Source: Paramicrosporidium saccamoebae (Eukaryota; Rozellomycota). From it: a DNA stretch of 64,000 nt. How positions within the stretch are numbered: the first letter of the stretch is position 1; each line of letters opens with the position of its first letter. The notes beneath the pieces were generated by a model. The model was given only the letters and a program-made list of their open reading frames with translations. It searched no databases and was not told the DNA's origin. Where the stretch lies: positions 65,164 through 129,163 of the forward strand of contig MTSL01000050.1 of the NCBI GenBank assembly GCA_002794465.1. Direction: 5' to 3'. The translations under genes were made by a program, and so were the position numbers. Shown in pieces: positions 1 through 10,464 of the stretch.

Positions 1-1176
1 CTCCCATCGTTGGTAATACCGTTCCGGATAGTACACTTCCGGATGTAGGTCTGTGTGATTGAAGGGTGGTTCAGGTATACCGTTTGAGAAATCTTGATAA
101 TCTACATCAATCCGAATAACCGAGTTGACTAAATCACTCCAATCATGAATATTGCAATCACCGGATATATCATTCTTTGGTTCTTGAATTGAGAGAATCT
201 CTAGTATTGGCGACAAGACTTTGATATGATATTCAAGCGCGTTGGTGCAAGTTTCAGTAGCCATCAGGAAGGGAAGCAAAAGCTGCTGTGGCCTGAAATC
301 ATTGCTTTCATCTAGCCTCTCTAAAGAATTTGTCAGCAGCTCATGCAATGCCTCGGAGATTCCGCGAGTATGCCTCCCTATTGTGCCTGTGAGTTTGCTC
401 CCCAGCTTGCCATGAAACATCTTGGTGCATTCGTTGTAGTATTCCTTTCCCAATTTCCAAACTGCAGAGTTCATAGATTTGTAAACATTGCCTCCCATCT
501 TGCGGCGACAAAACTCGTCTTTGGCGCACACCTCGGCCAGGCCAATCAAACTATCTTTGTGCTTAGCTCCTGAAATTGAAGGGACGCCTCCGAGAAAGGC
601 ACTGTCGAATATGTTGGGGGTCAGTTGCACGACATGGTGGGCCCATTGAGCACCATATGAGAACCCACGTAAAACAATCCGGGCTGAGGAGCCTACTTTT
701 GATCGTATTGCCATAGCGAGCATAGAAACATCCAATGCCGCATTAGTCATGATCAAGTCTCGAATGTCAAAAGCGCTGCCTTCGAATGCTCTTGAAAGTG
801 TATCATGACTAGCCATTAATACAGCGTCCTCTAATGGGAACTCTCCCGAGCCTCCTAGTCCTCTGTGGTCAATGAGATATGTAGCAATAGACCCCCCATA
901 CTCTTTAACCAACTGAACTGCCAGGAGTTGCTGACCCGTCCCACTGGAGCCAGGACCACCGGCAAGTATAATTACATGGACCTCCGGGCGAATACCAAGT
1001 TTGGTGTATCGCTCGACGTACAGCGAAAACCGTTTTCCCAGTGGTCTGTCATAATCTGAAGGCACATTTACTTTACCACTATGTACACCAAGTCCCTCGA
1101 CCGAGCAGCCTTCTCTAGTGCATGGTCTCCATTTTACCGCAGGATTCAAAGCAGATAGCTTGAGCTCGTGGCCCAT
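1..1176 (-). CDS. Alpha/beta-hydrolase (S33-like), array copy 1, 3' end cut by window
   Basis: The first 392 codons of the array protein are visible; the C-terminus lies beyond base 1. The frame is open from the ATG at 1176 to the window edge, where it reads YYQRWE, in register with complete copies. It keeps the oxyanion-type segment LAGGPGSSG, DHRGLGGSG and the nucleophile elbow GFSYG. The catalytic Asp and His lie outside the window. The family pattern is that of tripeptidyl/prolyl aminopeptidase-like serine hydrolases (peptidase S33). An in-frame stop lies directly upstream of the ATG, as in the other copies, so the start is secure. The true substrate is unknown. Confidence 0.85.
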   Translation of the reverse strand, partial: MGHELKLSALNPAVKWRPCTREGCSVEGLGVHSGKVNVPSDYDRPLGKRFSLYVERYTKLGIRPEVHVIILAGGPGSSGTGQQLLAVQLVKEYGGSIATYLIDHRGLGGSGEFPLEDAVLMASHDTLSRAFEGSAFDIRDLIMTNAALDVSMLAMAIRSKVGSSARIVLRGFSYGAQWAHHVVQLTPNIFDSAFLGGVPSISGAKHKDSLIGLAEVCAKDEFCRRKMGGNVYKSMNSAVWKLGKEYYNECTKMFHGKLGSKLTGTIGRHTRGISEALHELLTNSLERLDESNDFRPQQLLLPFLMATETCTNALEYHIKVLSPILEILSIQEPKNDISGDCNIHDWSDLVNSVIRIDVDYQDFSNGIPEPPFNHTDLHPEVYYPERYYQRWE

Positions 1177-1699
1177 TTAGCCCAAACAGCCGGGGATTTA
1201 TTCCAAAGGGCGCTCCATAAACATTGCTGTAAGGATATAATGCATCCACAGAGTGGGGATAGCGGGTCTTTAGACACCCCACAGCTCGAATAACCATTTC
1301 CATCAATTGGGCTACCTATTCTTTGTCTCATTACTAATCATAGCCGCCAATTTTCTTGTCATACTCTATCTTTTGCTTACTTCTAGTTTCACAATCGGTA
1401 TCTGTCTCTGAAATGGCATTATTTGCAATGTTCTTCTTCACTATCAGGGCGTAACCTAGATATAGTATCCCAGGTTGAAGCCTCCGCCTGAGGCAGCACA
1501 TGTCCGTCCATGGACCTTGACACTTGCTGCTAAACAGAAGAAGTTGTTTAATGCCATTGATTCGTCCCAAAAAGCTTACGTGGTTTAATTGCACGTGTGC
1601 TTGGAATAGTGGCGAGCAGTTTCCTGTTGCTTTGTTCACAATGTCTGGGTTGTCGATTCGATTTGCCGTATGGGCAGTATAAATTTTCGCATCGCAGGC
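1177..1699. other. Array 1 spacer between copies 1 and 2
   Basis: No gene is supported here. On the minus strand it holds the 5' flank of copy 1, including an 8-residue uORF at 1198-1224 (starting MFME) that stops 21 nt before the main ATG. A block near 1498, containing ACATGTCCGTCC, recurs in the spacers after copies 2 and 5. Open frames here are not conserved between spacers. Confidence 0.6.
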
Positions 1700-3412
1700 C
1701 TAGAACGGACTTGAGATTATCAGAACCAGCATTGCAAATACCAAAAACATCACCAAAGCATTGTTTGAAGAGCGGCATATTAGATCCAACTCGGCAGGCG
1801 AGGCATAAACTCCCCGATCACCAATCTCTAGGAATACCGGTACAGGGTCCATTAATGGGCCGTCCAAGTCATTTCTGTCAGGTACACAGTCCCACATTTG
1901 TGCATAATTTCTATGACTGGAAAAGGTCCAGTCCAACTCATATACCTTGTCAGTCCTACGAACACACGACTCAAAATCAAAGCCAGTGGATTTTCCAAAC
2001 AACGCCTCCCACTCAAAGTAGTCACGACACTCTCCCCAATATCCATCATGGCTCCGATTGTCGAACAGCAGCCATTTCTTTGTCGGAGTACCAACCAAGT
2101 TGAAAAGAGACCATGCTGGCATGTAAGGGGTAATAAAATCCGCCTTGCTCGCCATTATATAAATATTAGTTATACGGGTATTGGCTGGATGCTCCTCAGA
2201 GAGCTTACGACCCTTCAGGAACGGTCCTAAGAGCTTCCATTTCCGGTAATAAACTTCTGGATAGTGCACTTCCGGATGTAGGTCCGTGTGATCGGAGAGC
2301 GGGTCAGGTGCGCCCTTTGGGAAATCTCTATGACACACATCAAGCTGAATAACACAATTCACTATGTAATTCTTCCCAGGAATAGTATCGCCACTGGCTG
2401 TATAATCATTCGGTTCTTGCAATGAGAGCGCCTCTATTATCGGCTGCAAAACTTTGGTACGATATTCTGCCGCATTGGTACACTTTTCGGTGGCCATTAG
2501 AAATGGGAGCAGGAGCTGCTGTGACCTAAAATTATTTCTTCCTTTCAGGTTTTTTGAAGAATTAGCCAACCATTTGTGTAGTATCCTTGAGATCTCGCGA
2601 GTACGCTCCCCAACTGTGCCTGTTAGGTTGATTCCCAGCTCACCATGAAACATTTTGATGCATTCGTTGTAGTATTCTTTACCCAATTTCCAAACCGCAG
2701 AGTTCATAGACTCATAAACATCGCCTCCCATCTTGCGACGACAAAAATCGTCCTTGGCACATATTTCAGCCAGGCCAGTTAAACTGTCTTTGGGCTCCAC
2801 TCCTGAGATTGGAGGAGCACCTCCGAGAAAGGCACTGTCGAATAGATTGGGAGTTAGTTGCACGGCATGATGGGCCCACTGGGCGCCATAAGAAAACCCA
2901 CGCAAAACAATCCTGGCTGAGGTGGTTAGTTCCGCTCGTATTGCCATGGCAAGCATGGACACATCCAACGCCGCATTAGTCATGATCAAGTCTCGAATAT
3001 CAAAAGCACTGCCGTCAAATGCTTTTGAAAGTGTATCAAGGTTGAAATCTGATACCCCTCCCTCTAACGAAAACTCTCCCGAGCCTCCTAGTCCTCTGTG
3101 GTCAATGGTATAAGCAGCAATAGACCCGCCATACTCGCTAACCAGCCGAATCGCATGATGACGTTCTGTCTTCCCATCGTGGCCAGGTCCACCGGCAAGA
3201 AGAATCACGTGGACTTTTGGGTGACTACCACCTGGTTTGGTATATCGTTCAATGTACAGCGAAAATTGCTTTTCTGATGGCTCGTCATAGTCTGACGGCA
3301 CGTTTACTTTACCGCTATGTATGTCAAGCCCATTGACATGATAGTCTTTTCTAGTGCACGGCCCCCACTTAACTGTAGGATTCAAAGCAGATAGTATGGG
3401 CTCATGGCCCAT
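1700..3412 (-). CDS. Alpha/beta-hydrolase (S33-like), array copy 2
   Basis: A complete 570-residue protein. The N-terminal part (about 1-45) carries the W-x-C...VPSDYDEP pattern typical of secreted S33 aminopeptidases. LAGGPGHDG (about 72-80) would form the oxyanion region. The triad is Ser174 in GFSYG, Asp425 in ASKADF and His455 in NRSHDG. A C-x5-C pair (CAKDDFC) is conserved in all copies and suggests a disulfide. Residues about 550-567 form one hydrophobic segment ending three residues before the C-terminus. No N-terminal signal peptide is visible because an in-frame TAA immediately precedes the ATG. The protein is therefore either tail-anchored with a cytosolic catalytic domain, or needs an unseen upstream exon. 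The reaction is inferred from fold motifs only. Confidence 0.85.
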   Translation of the reverse strand: MGHEPILSALNPTVKWGPCTRKDYHVNGLDIHSGKVNVPSDYDEPSEKQFSLYIERYTKPGGSHPKVHVILLAGGPGHDGKTERHHAIRLVSEYGGSIAAYTIDHRGLGGSGEFSLEGGVSDFNLDTLSKAFDGSAFDIRDLIMTNAALDVSMLAMAIRAELTTSARIVLRGFSYGAQWAHHAVQLTPNLFDSAFLGGAPPISGVEPKDSLTGLAEICAKDDFCRRKMGGDVYESMNSAVWKLGKEYYNECIKMFHGELGINLTGTVGERTREISRILHKWLANSSKNLKGRNNFRSQQLLLPFLMATEKCTNAAEYRTKVLQPIIEALSLQEPNDYTASGDTIPGKNYIVNCVIQLDVCHRDFPKGAPDPLSDHTDLHPEVHYPEVYYRKWKLLGPFLKGRKLSEEHPANTRITNIYIMASKADFITPYMPAWSLFNLVGTPTKKWLLFDNRSHDGYWGECRDYFEWEALFGKSTGFDFESCVRRTDKVYELDWTFSSHRNYAQMWDCVPDRNDLDGPLMDPVPVFLEIGDRGVYASPAELDLICRSSNNALVMFLVFAMLVLIISSPF

Positions 3413-3849
3413 TTAACTCCGATGGCCAGGGCTCTACTTCAAAAGGCGCTTCATAGACATTAATGGGAGTATATTACATTCACAGAGTAGGGATAAAGGG
3501 GCCTTTAGTCACCTCATAGCTTGAATAAATCATCCGTCTTTTAATGGCATTATTTGCAATTTTCCTCCCCCTTGCCACCATGGTTTTATTGGATAACGAT
3601 GCACGCTACGCGCAATATCCCCAGGTGGCAGCACATGTCCGTCCCTGGGCCCCGGCTTTTGCTGATAAGTATAGAGAGCTGTTGAAGGTCATTATCCACC
3701 CAGAAAATACGGGATAACCTGTATGGGATGCTAAACCAGACCCTACTGTTTACCAGCCTCTTGTTGCCGTGTCCATAGTGTCTAAGCTATCTGTAAGATC
3801 CTCCGTGCAGACAGTATAAAAATATCGCCGTGCATACTTAAAACAGGCC
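3413..3849. other. Array 1 spacer between copies 2 and 3
   Basis: 5' flank of copy 2 on the minus strand, with the micro-uORF at 3434-3460 (starting MSMKR) ending 21 nt before the start codon. The ACATGTCCGTCC block recurs near 3632. No other gene is seen. Confidence 0.6.
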
Positions 3850-5550
3850 TTAAAATTTTAGAAGCAGCACTACAACTACCACAAGAATAATAGGCCCATT
3901 TTTCAAAATGCGGTATTCTCCATAAGAATTGGTGGCCGGGGCATAGACTCCCATCTCACCAATCTCTAGGAATGTTGATAAAGAGTCCCTAAATGGGCCA
4001 TCCAAGTCATTTCTGTCGGGTACACAGTCCCACATTTGTGCATAATTTCTATGACTGGAAAAGGTCCAGTCCAACTCATATACCTTGTCAGTCCTACGGA
4101 CGCACGACTCGAAATCAAAGCTAGTGGACTTTCCAAAAAGAGCCTCCCTCTCGAGATAGTCATGGCATTCTCCCCAATATCCATCATGCCACCGATTGTC
4201 GAAAAGCAGCCATTTCTTTATCGGAGCGTCAATCAAGTTAAAAAGAGACCACGCTGGCATGTAAGTGGTGTTGAGGTCCATCTTGCTCGCCATCATATAT
4301 ATGGCAGTCCTATGAGTAATAGCTGGATGCTCCTTGGAGAGCTTGCGATCCTTCAAGAACGAATATAAGAGGTTCCATTTTTGGTAATACCACTCCGGAT
4401 AACACACTGACGGATGTAGGTCTGTGTGATCAGAGAGTGGCTCAGGCGCACCCTTTGGGAAATCCTGGTAGTCCATGCCAATCCGAACCACAGAATTTAC
4501 TAAATCATTCAACTCATGAAGACTACAGTCGCTGGATGAACGTCCATCTGGTCTTTGCGATGAAAGGGTTTCTATTATCGGCTGCAAGACTTTGGTACGA
4601 TAATCTTCCACATTGGTACACTTTTCGGTAGCCATAAGGAATGGGAGCAAGAGTTGCTGTGACCTAAAATTATTCCTCTCTTTCAGTTCCATTGAAGGAT
4701 TGGCCAGCCAATTATACAGTATCCTTGAGATCTCGCGGGTACGTTCCCCTACTGTGCCTGTGAGTTTGCTTCCCAGCTCACCATGAAACATCTTGGTGCA
4801 TTCGTTGTAGTCTTCCTTACCCAAGTTCCAAACTGCAGAGTTCATGGACTCATAAACATCGCCTCCCATCTTGCGACGACAAAAATCGTCTTTGGCGCAC
4901 ACCTCAGCCAGGCCAATCAAATTATTTCTGTGCTCCATTCCTGGAATTGAAGGAACACATCCGAGAAAGGCACTGTCAAATATGTTGGGGGTCAGTTGCA
5001 CGGCATGATGGGCCCATTGGGCGCCATAAGAAAACCCACGCAAAACAATCCTGGCTGAGGAGCCTACTTCCGTTCGTATTGCCATGGCGAGCACGGAAAC
5101 ATCCAACGCCGCATTAGTCATGATCAGGTCTCGAATGTCAAAAGCACTGCCTTCAAATGCTTTTGAAAGTACATCATGGCTGGCCTTTAATACAGTACCC
5201 TCTAACAAAAACTTTCCCGAGCGTCCTAGTCCTCGATGGTCAACGAGATACGCAGCGACAGACCCACCATATTTTGTAATCAACCGAATTGCATGGCTTT
5301 GTTGACTCTTTCCATCATAACCAGGACCACCGGCAAGTATAATTACATGGACTTTTGGGCGACTACCACCCGGTTTGGTGTATCGCTCGACATATAGTGA
5401 AAATAGATTTTCTGAGGGTTTATCGTAGTCTGATGGTACAGTTACTCTTCCCTTATGTACATCGAGCCCCTCAACAGAGCAATCTTTTCTAGTGCACAGT
5501 CTCCATTCAACTGTGGGATTCAAGACAGATAGTTCGGGCTCATGATCCAT
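3850..5550 (-). CDS. Alpha/beta-hydrolase (S33-like), array copy 3
   Basis: 566 residues with the full triad: Ser in GFSYG, As in SKMDLNT (Asp) and His in NRWHDG. The C-terminal tail differs from copy 2: NGPIILVVVVVLLLKF, the type used by copies 6 and 7, preceded by a shortened form of their linker (GEYRILKN). About 100 bp coding the region around WTFSSHRNYAQMW is almost identical in DNA to copy 2 (roughly 4010-4110 versus 1870-1970). That patch points to recent exchange. The frame is intact, with no premature stop. Confidence 0.85.
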   Translation of the reverse strand: MDHEPELSVLNPTVEWRLCTRKDCSVEGLDVHKGRVTVPSDYDKPSENLFSLYVERYTKPGGSRPKVHVIILAGGPGYDGKSQQSHAIRLITKYGGSVAAYLVDHRGLGRSGKFLLEGTVLKASHDVLSKAFEGSAFDIRDLIMTNAALDVSVLAMAIRTEVGSSARIVLRGFSYGAQWAHHAVQLTPNIFDSAFLGCVPSIPGMEHRNNLIGLAEVCAKDDFCRRKMGGDVYESMNSAVWNLGKEDYNECTKMFHGELGSKLTGTVGERTREISRILYNWLANPSMELKERNNFRSQQLLLPFLMATEKCTNVEDYRTKVLQPIIETLSSQRPDGRSSSDCSLHELNDLVNSVVRIGMDYQDFPKGAPEPLSDHTDLHPSVCYPEWYYQKWNLLYSFLKDRKLSKEHPAITHRTAIYMMASKMDLNTTYMPAWSLFNLIDAPIKKWLLFDNRWHDGYWGECHDYLEREALFGKSTSFDFESCVRRTDKVYELDWTFSSHRNYAQMWDCVPDRNDLDGPFRDSLSTFLEIGEMGVYAPATNSYGEYRILKNGPIILVVVVVLLLKF

Positions 5551-5967
5551 TTAACTCCGACGGCCAGGGGTTTACTCCAATGGGAGCTCCATAAACATTA
5601 ATATGAAAAATTAATATCTAAGGCGTAAGGATAAAGGATCCGTGGGCACCTCACAGCTTGAATAAATCATCCGTCTCTTAATGACATTACTTGTAATGTT
5701 TATATTTGCCATTGTAGTGTTCTTAAATGACAGTGTGCGCTACATTTAGTACCCCCAGGCTGTGATCTCTGCTTGTGGCAGCATATGCTTGTCAATGAGC
5801 CTCGGCGCTTGCCGATAACTAGAGAAAGCTGTTCAGTGAAATTAATCCACCCAGGAAGATTGCGCAATGATTCGTATATGTGGTCGGAATAATGGCAACT
5901 AATCTCTTGTTCCTGTGCTCTCAAATAAGTTCATCTTGGGGTATTACAATCCTGTTGCGGTGCACTT
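5551..5967. other. Array 1 spacer between copies 3 and 4
   Basis: 5' flank of copy 3 with the micro-uORF at 5572-5598 (MFMELPLE, then stop), 21 nt before the start. The remainder matches other spacers in short blocks only. No gene seen. Confidence 0.6.
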
Positions 5968-7680
5968 TTAAAGTGGGCCCCAGATCTGCAGAACCAGCAT
6001 GGCAAATACCAAAAAAATTACAAAAGCATCATTTGGGGAGCGGTGTATTCGATCCAACTCGGCCGGCAAAGCATAGACCCCCACCTCGCCAATTACTAGG
6101 AATGTTGGCAAAGAGTCCCTAAATGGGCCGTCCAAGTCATCTCTGTCGGGTACACAACCCCACATCTGTGCATACTTGCTATGCCTGGAAAAGGTCCAGT
6201 CCAGCTTTCGGTATCGTTCATCAGTCCTACGCACGCATGACTCGAAATCAAAGCCAGTGGATTTCCCAAAAAGAGCCTCCCACTCAAAATAGTCATGGCA
6301 CTCTCCCCAATATCCATCATGGCTCCGATTTTCGAATAATAGCCATTTCTTTGTTGGCGCACGAATCGATTCGAAAAGAGACCATGCCGGCATGTAAGTG
6401 GTGTTGAGGTCCATCTTGCTCGCCATCATATAAATTGCAGTTCTATGGGTGATGGCTGGATGTTCCTTGGAGAGTCTACGATCCATCAAGAACGGGTGTA
6501 AGAGCTTCCATCTTCGGTAATATGACTTTGGATATTGCACAGTCGGGTGTAAGTCGGTGTGATCAGAGAGCGGCTCAGGCGCACCGTTTGGAAAATCCCG
6601 ATAGTTTACATCAATCCTAATGGCAGAATTCACCACATCGTTCATCTCAGAGAAACCGCCATTGCTGACTACAGGGCTATTTGGCCCTTGAATCGAGAGG
6701 AGATCTAGTATTGGCTGCAATACCTTGGTACGATAATCTGATGCGTTGATACATTTTTCGGTGGCCATTAGAAATGGGAGCAAGAGCTGCTGTGGTCTAA
6801 AACTATTGCTTTCTTCCAGTCTTCCTAAAGTATTTGCCAGCAGCTCATGCAATGCTGTCGAAATATTGCGTGTACGTTCCCCCACTGTACCCATGAGTTT
6901 GCTTCCCAGCTCACTATGAAACATTTTGGTGCATTCATTGTAGTATCCCTTACCCAGGTTCCAAACTGCACAGTTCATAGACTCATAAACGTCGCCTCCC
7001 ATCTTACGGCGGCAAAACTCATCTTTGGCGCACACCTCAGCCAGGCCAATCAAACTATCTTTGTGCTTTACTCCTGAAACTGCAGGAACACCTCCGAGAA
7101 AGGCACTGTCAAATATGTTGGGGGTCAACTGCACGACATGGTGGGCCCATTGAGCGCCATATGAGAACCCACGCAACACAATTCGGATCGAGGTGTCTAA
7201 TCCCGCTCGTAATGCCATGGCAAACATGGACACATCTAGGGCTGCATTAGTCATGGTCAGGTATCGAGTGTCAAAAGCTCTGCCCTCAAATGCTTTTGAA
7301 AGCGCGTCGGAGTTAGAATTTAATACATCCCCGTTTAACGAGAACTCTCCCGAGCGACCTAGACCTCTGTGGTCAATAGTATATGCAGCGATAGACCTAC
7401 CATGACTATTAACCAGCCGGAATGCATTGTGTCGTTCTGTCTTCCCGTCGGAGCCAGGACCACCGGCGAGAAGAATTACATGGACTTTGGGGTGACTATT
7501 AGGTTTGATGAGTCGTTCGACATACAGTGAAAATTTCTTTTCCAATGGTTTGTCGTAATCTGAAGGTACATCCACTCTGCCGCTGTGTACATCAAGTCCC
7601 TCAAAAAACCAGCCTTCTCTAGTGCATGGCCCCCATGTTACCGTAGGATTCAAAGCAGATAATTTGGGCCCATGGTCCAT
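5968..7680 (-). CDS. Alpha/beta-hydrolase (S33-like), array copy 4
   Basis: 570 residues; triad Ser in GFSYG, Asp in SKMDLNT and His in NRSHDG. The tail FVIFLVFAMLVLQIW is the copy-2 type. One residue is inserted relative to neighbours in the segment before LDWTF (ERYRKLDWTF). The micro-uORF sits at 7701-7727 and stops 20 nt before the ATG. This is the only copy whose 5' flank carries a MITE (7737-7924), inserted just upstream of the uORF, so transcription may start within or beyond that element. Confidence 0.85.
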   Translation of the reverse strand: MDHGPKLSALNPTVTWGPCTREGWFFEGLDVHSGRVDVPSDYDKPLEKKFSLYVERLIKPNSHPKVHVILLAGGPGSDGKTERHNAFRLVNSHGRSIAAYTIDHRGLGRSGEFSLNGDVLNSNSDALSKAFEGRAFDTRYLTMTNAALDVSMFAMALRAGLDTSIRIVLRGFSYGAQWAHHVVQLTPNIFDSAFLGGVPAVSGVKHKDSLIGLAEVCAKDEFCRRKMGGDVYESMNCAVWNLGKGYYNECTKMFHSELGSKLMGTVGERTRNISTALHELLANTLGRLEESNSFRPQQLLLPFLMATEKCINASDYRTKVLQPILDLLSIQGPNSPVVSNGGFSEMNDVVNSAIRIDVNYRDFPNGAPEPLSDHTDLHPTVQYPKSYYRRWKLLHPFLMDRRLSKEHPAITHRTAIYMMASKMDLNTTYMPAWSLFESIRAPTKKWLLFENRSHDGYWGECHDYFEWEALFGKSTGFDFESCVRRTDERYRKLDWTFSRHSKYAQMWGCVPDRDDLDGPFRDSLPTFLVIGEVGVYALPAELDRIHRSPNDAFVIFLVFAMLVLQIWGPL

Positions 7681-8330
7681 CTAACTCTACGGCCAGGGAT
7701 CTATTTCAGAATGCACTCCATAGACATTAATGGGGGTGTGACGTAGAGGGTTAATTAGGCGTGTATTTGAGGATAGTTTCCTAGTTTGGAGAAGACCTAG
7801 TTGCTGGGTATTTGAGGACAGTGAGATGTGTATCCATAATATTATAGAATTAGCAGTGAACAAATCCCCCTTTCCGTCTCTTCCCGCTTGACAAAGTCCG
7901 TGATTTTATCCCCACTACGCGGCAGATGTATTACCTTCACAGAGTAGGGGTAAAGGGCCTTTAGATACCCCACAACTCGAATGAATCTTCCATCACTTTG
8001 ACTACCGGCTTTTCTTTTTGTTATTAATAATGCCCGCCAGTTATCTGGCACATCTTATCTTCTGCTTACCTCCAGTCTTGCAGCTGGCATCTGTTTTGAA
8101 TAGCAGTATTCCTGACCTTTATCTTTTTCTCTGTCACTATAGTGCTCTTAAATAACAGTATACGCTATGTGTAGTATTCCAGATTCAAGTCTCTGCTTGT
8201 GGCATCATACGCGATGAACCGTAGGTGTATTCAAAATCGTAATGGCCGGCCTCTTGCTGTTGTGCCTGCAATATCCGGGCTATCTACTGGACTTGCCATG
8301 CGGGTACTGTACATTTGTCGCAATGCATCA
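7681..8330. other. Array 1 spacer between copies 4 and 5, enlarged by a MITE
   Basis: About 190 bp of this 650-bp spacer is the element at 7737-7924, listed separately; the rest is ordinary array spacer. No gene seen. Confidence 0.6.
7737..7924 (-). mobile_element. MITE, subfamily A, 188 bp
   Basis: Begins TGTGACGTAG and ends CTACGCGGCA, so the termini are imperfect inverted repeats of about 10 bp. The interior shares the TATTTGAGGACAGTGAGATG and ATTAGCAGTGAA blocks with the elements at 30375, 53557 and 61417. It has no coding capacity. The flanking 4-mers (GGGG, GATG) do not match, so no target duplication is seen. It is inverted relative to the copies that begin TGTCGCGTAG. Confidence 0.75.
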
Positions 8331-10040
8331 TTAGAATGAGCTTTGGAATCTCAGAAACAGTGTTGTAACTACCAAAAGGATTGCAAGCGCATTATTCAGA
8401 GGGTGGTATTTTCGATCCAACTCGGCAGGTGAGGCATAAACTCCCCGATCACCAATCTCTAGGAATGCCGGTATAGGGTCCATGAATGGACCGTCCAAGT
8501 CAGTTGTGTCAGGCACACAGTTCCACATCTGTGCATACTTGTCGTGCTTGGAAAAGGTCCAGTCCAACTCGTATTTCTTGTCAGTCCTACGCACGCATGA
8601 CGCGAAATCAAAGCCAGTGGATTTCCCAAAAAGAGCCTCCCACTCAAAGTAGTCACGGCACTCTCCCCAATACCCGTCATAATGCCCACGATTGTCAAAC
8701 AACAGCCATTTCTTTGTCGGAGCGTCAATCAAGTCAAAAAGAGACCACACTGGCATGTACGTAGTGTTGAGGTCCATTTTGCTCGCCATCATATACATCG
8801 AAGTTCTACGGGTAATGGCTGGATGCTCCTCAGAGAGCCTGCGATTCACCAGAAACGAACACAGGAGCTTCCATCTTTGGTAATACACTTTCGGATAATA
8901 CACTGCCGAATGTAGGTCCGTGTGATCAGAGAGTGGTTCAGGCACACCCTTTGAGAAATCCTGATAGTATACATCAAGCTGAATAACAGAATTCACTACA
9001 TCATTCCACTCATCATTGACTGAATTCTCATTTAATCTTCGCGGCGAAAGAGTTTCTAGTATTGGCTGCAAGACTTTGGTACGGTATTCTGCCGTATTGG
9101 TGCATCGTTCAGTAGCCATCAGAAATGGGAGCAAAAGCTGTTGGGATCTAAAATTATCGCTTTCTTCCTGTTTTCTGGAAGCATTTGTTAACAGATCATA
9201 CAATATACCCGAGATCCTACCAGTACGTTCCCCTACCGTGCCTGTGAGCTCGTTTCGCAACTTGTCATGAAACATCTTGGTGCATTCATTGTGGTACTCC
9301 TTTCCCAATTTCCAAACTGCAGAGTTCATAGACTTGTAAGCATTGCCTCCCACCTTGCGGCGGCAAAACTCGTCTTTGGCACACACTTCAGCCAGGCCAA
9401 TTAAACTGTCTTTGTGCTCCACTCCTGAAATTGGAGGAACGCCTCCGAGAAAGGCGCTATCAACTATGTTGGGTGTCAATCGAACGACATGATGGGCCCA
9501 CCTGGCACCATAGGACATTCCCCACAAAACAATTCGAGCCAAAGTACCTACTTCCGTTCGTATTGCCATAGCGAGCATGGAAACATCCAACGCCGCATTA
9601 GTCAGGATCAAGTCTCGAACATCAAAAGAACTGCCGCTAAATGCTTCTAAAAGTGCACAATGACTAGCCTCTAACACGGTCCCTTTTAACGGAAACTCTC
9701 CCGAGCCTCCTAGTCCTCTGTGGTCAACAAGATACGCAGCGACAGACCCGCCATACCCTCTGACCAGCCGAATCGCATGATACCGTTCTGTTTTGCCGTC
9801 GTGGCCAGGCCCACCGGCAAGGAGAATCACATGGACTTCTGGACGACTGTTAGGCATAGTGTATCGTTCAATGTACAGCGAAAATTGCTTTTCTGATGGC
9901 TCGTCATAGTCTGNNNNNNNNNNTGGCACATTTACTCGGCCGCTATGTATGTCAAGTCCATTGACATGACAGTCTTTTCTATTACATGGGCCCCACTCAA
10001 TTGTAGGATTCAGAGCAGATAGTATGGGCTCATGGTCCAT
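8331..10040 (-). CDS. Alpha/beta-hydrolase (S33-like), array copy 5, with a 10-N gap
   Basis: About 569 residues as assembled, including four unknown codons caused by ten Ns at 9914-9923. Comparison with other copies shows that a single base is missing there. Ten Ns are equivalent to one base in frame, so the frame is preserved and the gene is probably intact. The nucleophile elbow is GMSYG rather than GFSYG; Asp (SKMDLNT) and His (NRGHYDG, with one extra residue) are kept. The tail is ALAILLVVTTLFLRF. A patch around WTFSKHDKYAQMW is nearly identical to copy 7. The micro-uORF is at 10062-10088. Confidence 0.8.
   Translation of the reverse strand: MDHEPILSALNPTIEWGPCNRKDCHVNGLDIHSGRVNVPXXXXDYDEPSEKQFSLYIERYTMPNSRPEVHVILLAGGPGHDGKTERYHAIRLVRGYGGSVAAYLVDHRGLGGSGEFPLKGTVLEASHCALLEAFSGSSFDVRDLILTNAALDVSMLAMAIRTEVGTLARIVLWGMSYGARWAHHVVRLTPNIVDSAFLGGVPPISGVEHKDSLIGLAEVCAKDEFCRRKVGGNAYKSMNSAVWKLGKEYHNECTKMFHDKLRNELTGTVGERTGRISGILYDLLTNASRKQEESDNFRSQQLLLPFLMATERCTNTAEYRTKVLQPILETLSPRRLNENSVNDEWNDVVNSVIQLDVYYQDFSKGVPEPLSDHTDLHSAVYYPKVYYQRWKLLCSFLVNRRLSEEHPAITRRTSMYMMASKMDLNTTYMPVWSLFDLIDAPTKKWLLFDNRGHYDGYWGECRDYFEWEALFGKSTGFDFASCVRRTDKKYELDWTFSKHDKYAQMWNCVPDTTDLDGPFMDPIPAFLEIGDRGVYASPAELDRKYHPLNNALAILLVVTTLFLRFQSSF
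9914..9923. other. Assembly gap (10 N) inside array copy 5
   Basis: Ten Ns replace what other copies show to be a single base within the codon for Ser in VPSDYDEP. It is probably a scaffolding placeholder in a repeat, not a real insertion. Confidence 0.85.
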
Positions 10041-10464
10041 TTAACTCTGATGGCCAGGGATTTACCTCAAAAGGCGCTTCATAGACATTAATGGGAATGT
10101 GTCACATTCACAGAGTAGGGATAAAGGGGTTTTAGCTGCCTCACAGCTTGAGTAAATCATCTGTCTTTTAATGACATTATTCGTAATATTCATCTTTGCC
10201 ATTTTAGTGCTATTAGGCAATGATGTACGCTACATGCAATATCCCAGGTGGCAGCACATGTCCGTCCCTGGGTCCCGGCGCTCGCTGATAATCAGAGAAA
10301 GTTGTTCAGTGCTATTAATCCGTCCCGAAAAGCTCATTTAATTTGGTTTTACGTGCAGTCAAGTAGTAAATAATAGTGAACAGTCTTTTGTTGTTGTGTT
10401 TACAATGTCCAGGCTATCTATTATATTTGCCATGTAAGTATTATAAAATTGTCGCTGTACATAC
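10041..10464. other. Array 1 spacer between copies 5 and 6
   Basis: Carries the copy-5 micro-uORF (10062-10088, starting MSMKRLLR) and the ACATGTCCGTCC block near 10256. It resembles the spacer after copy 2 more than the others do. No gene seen. Confidence 0.6.

Noticed and set aside
1334-1639. 101-codon open frame in the first array-1 spacer
   Set aside because: Not conserved in the six homologous spacers.
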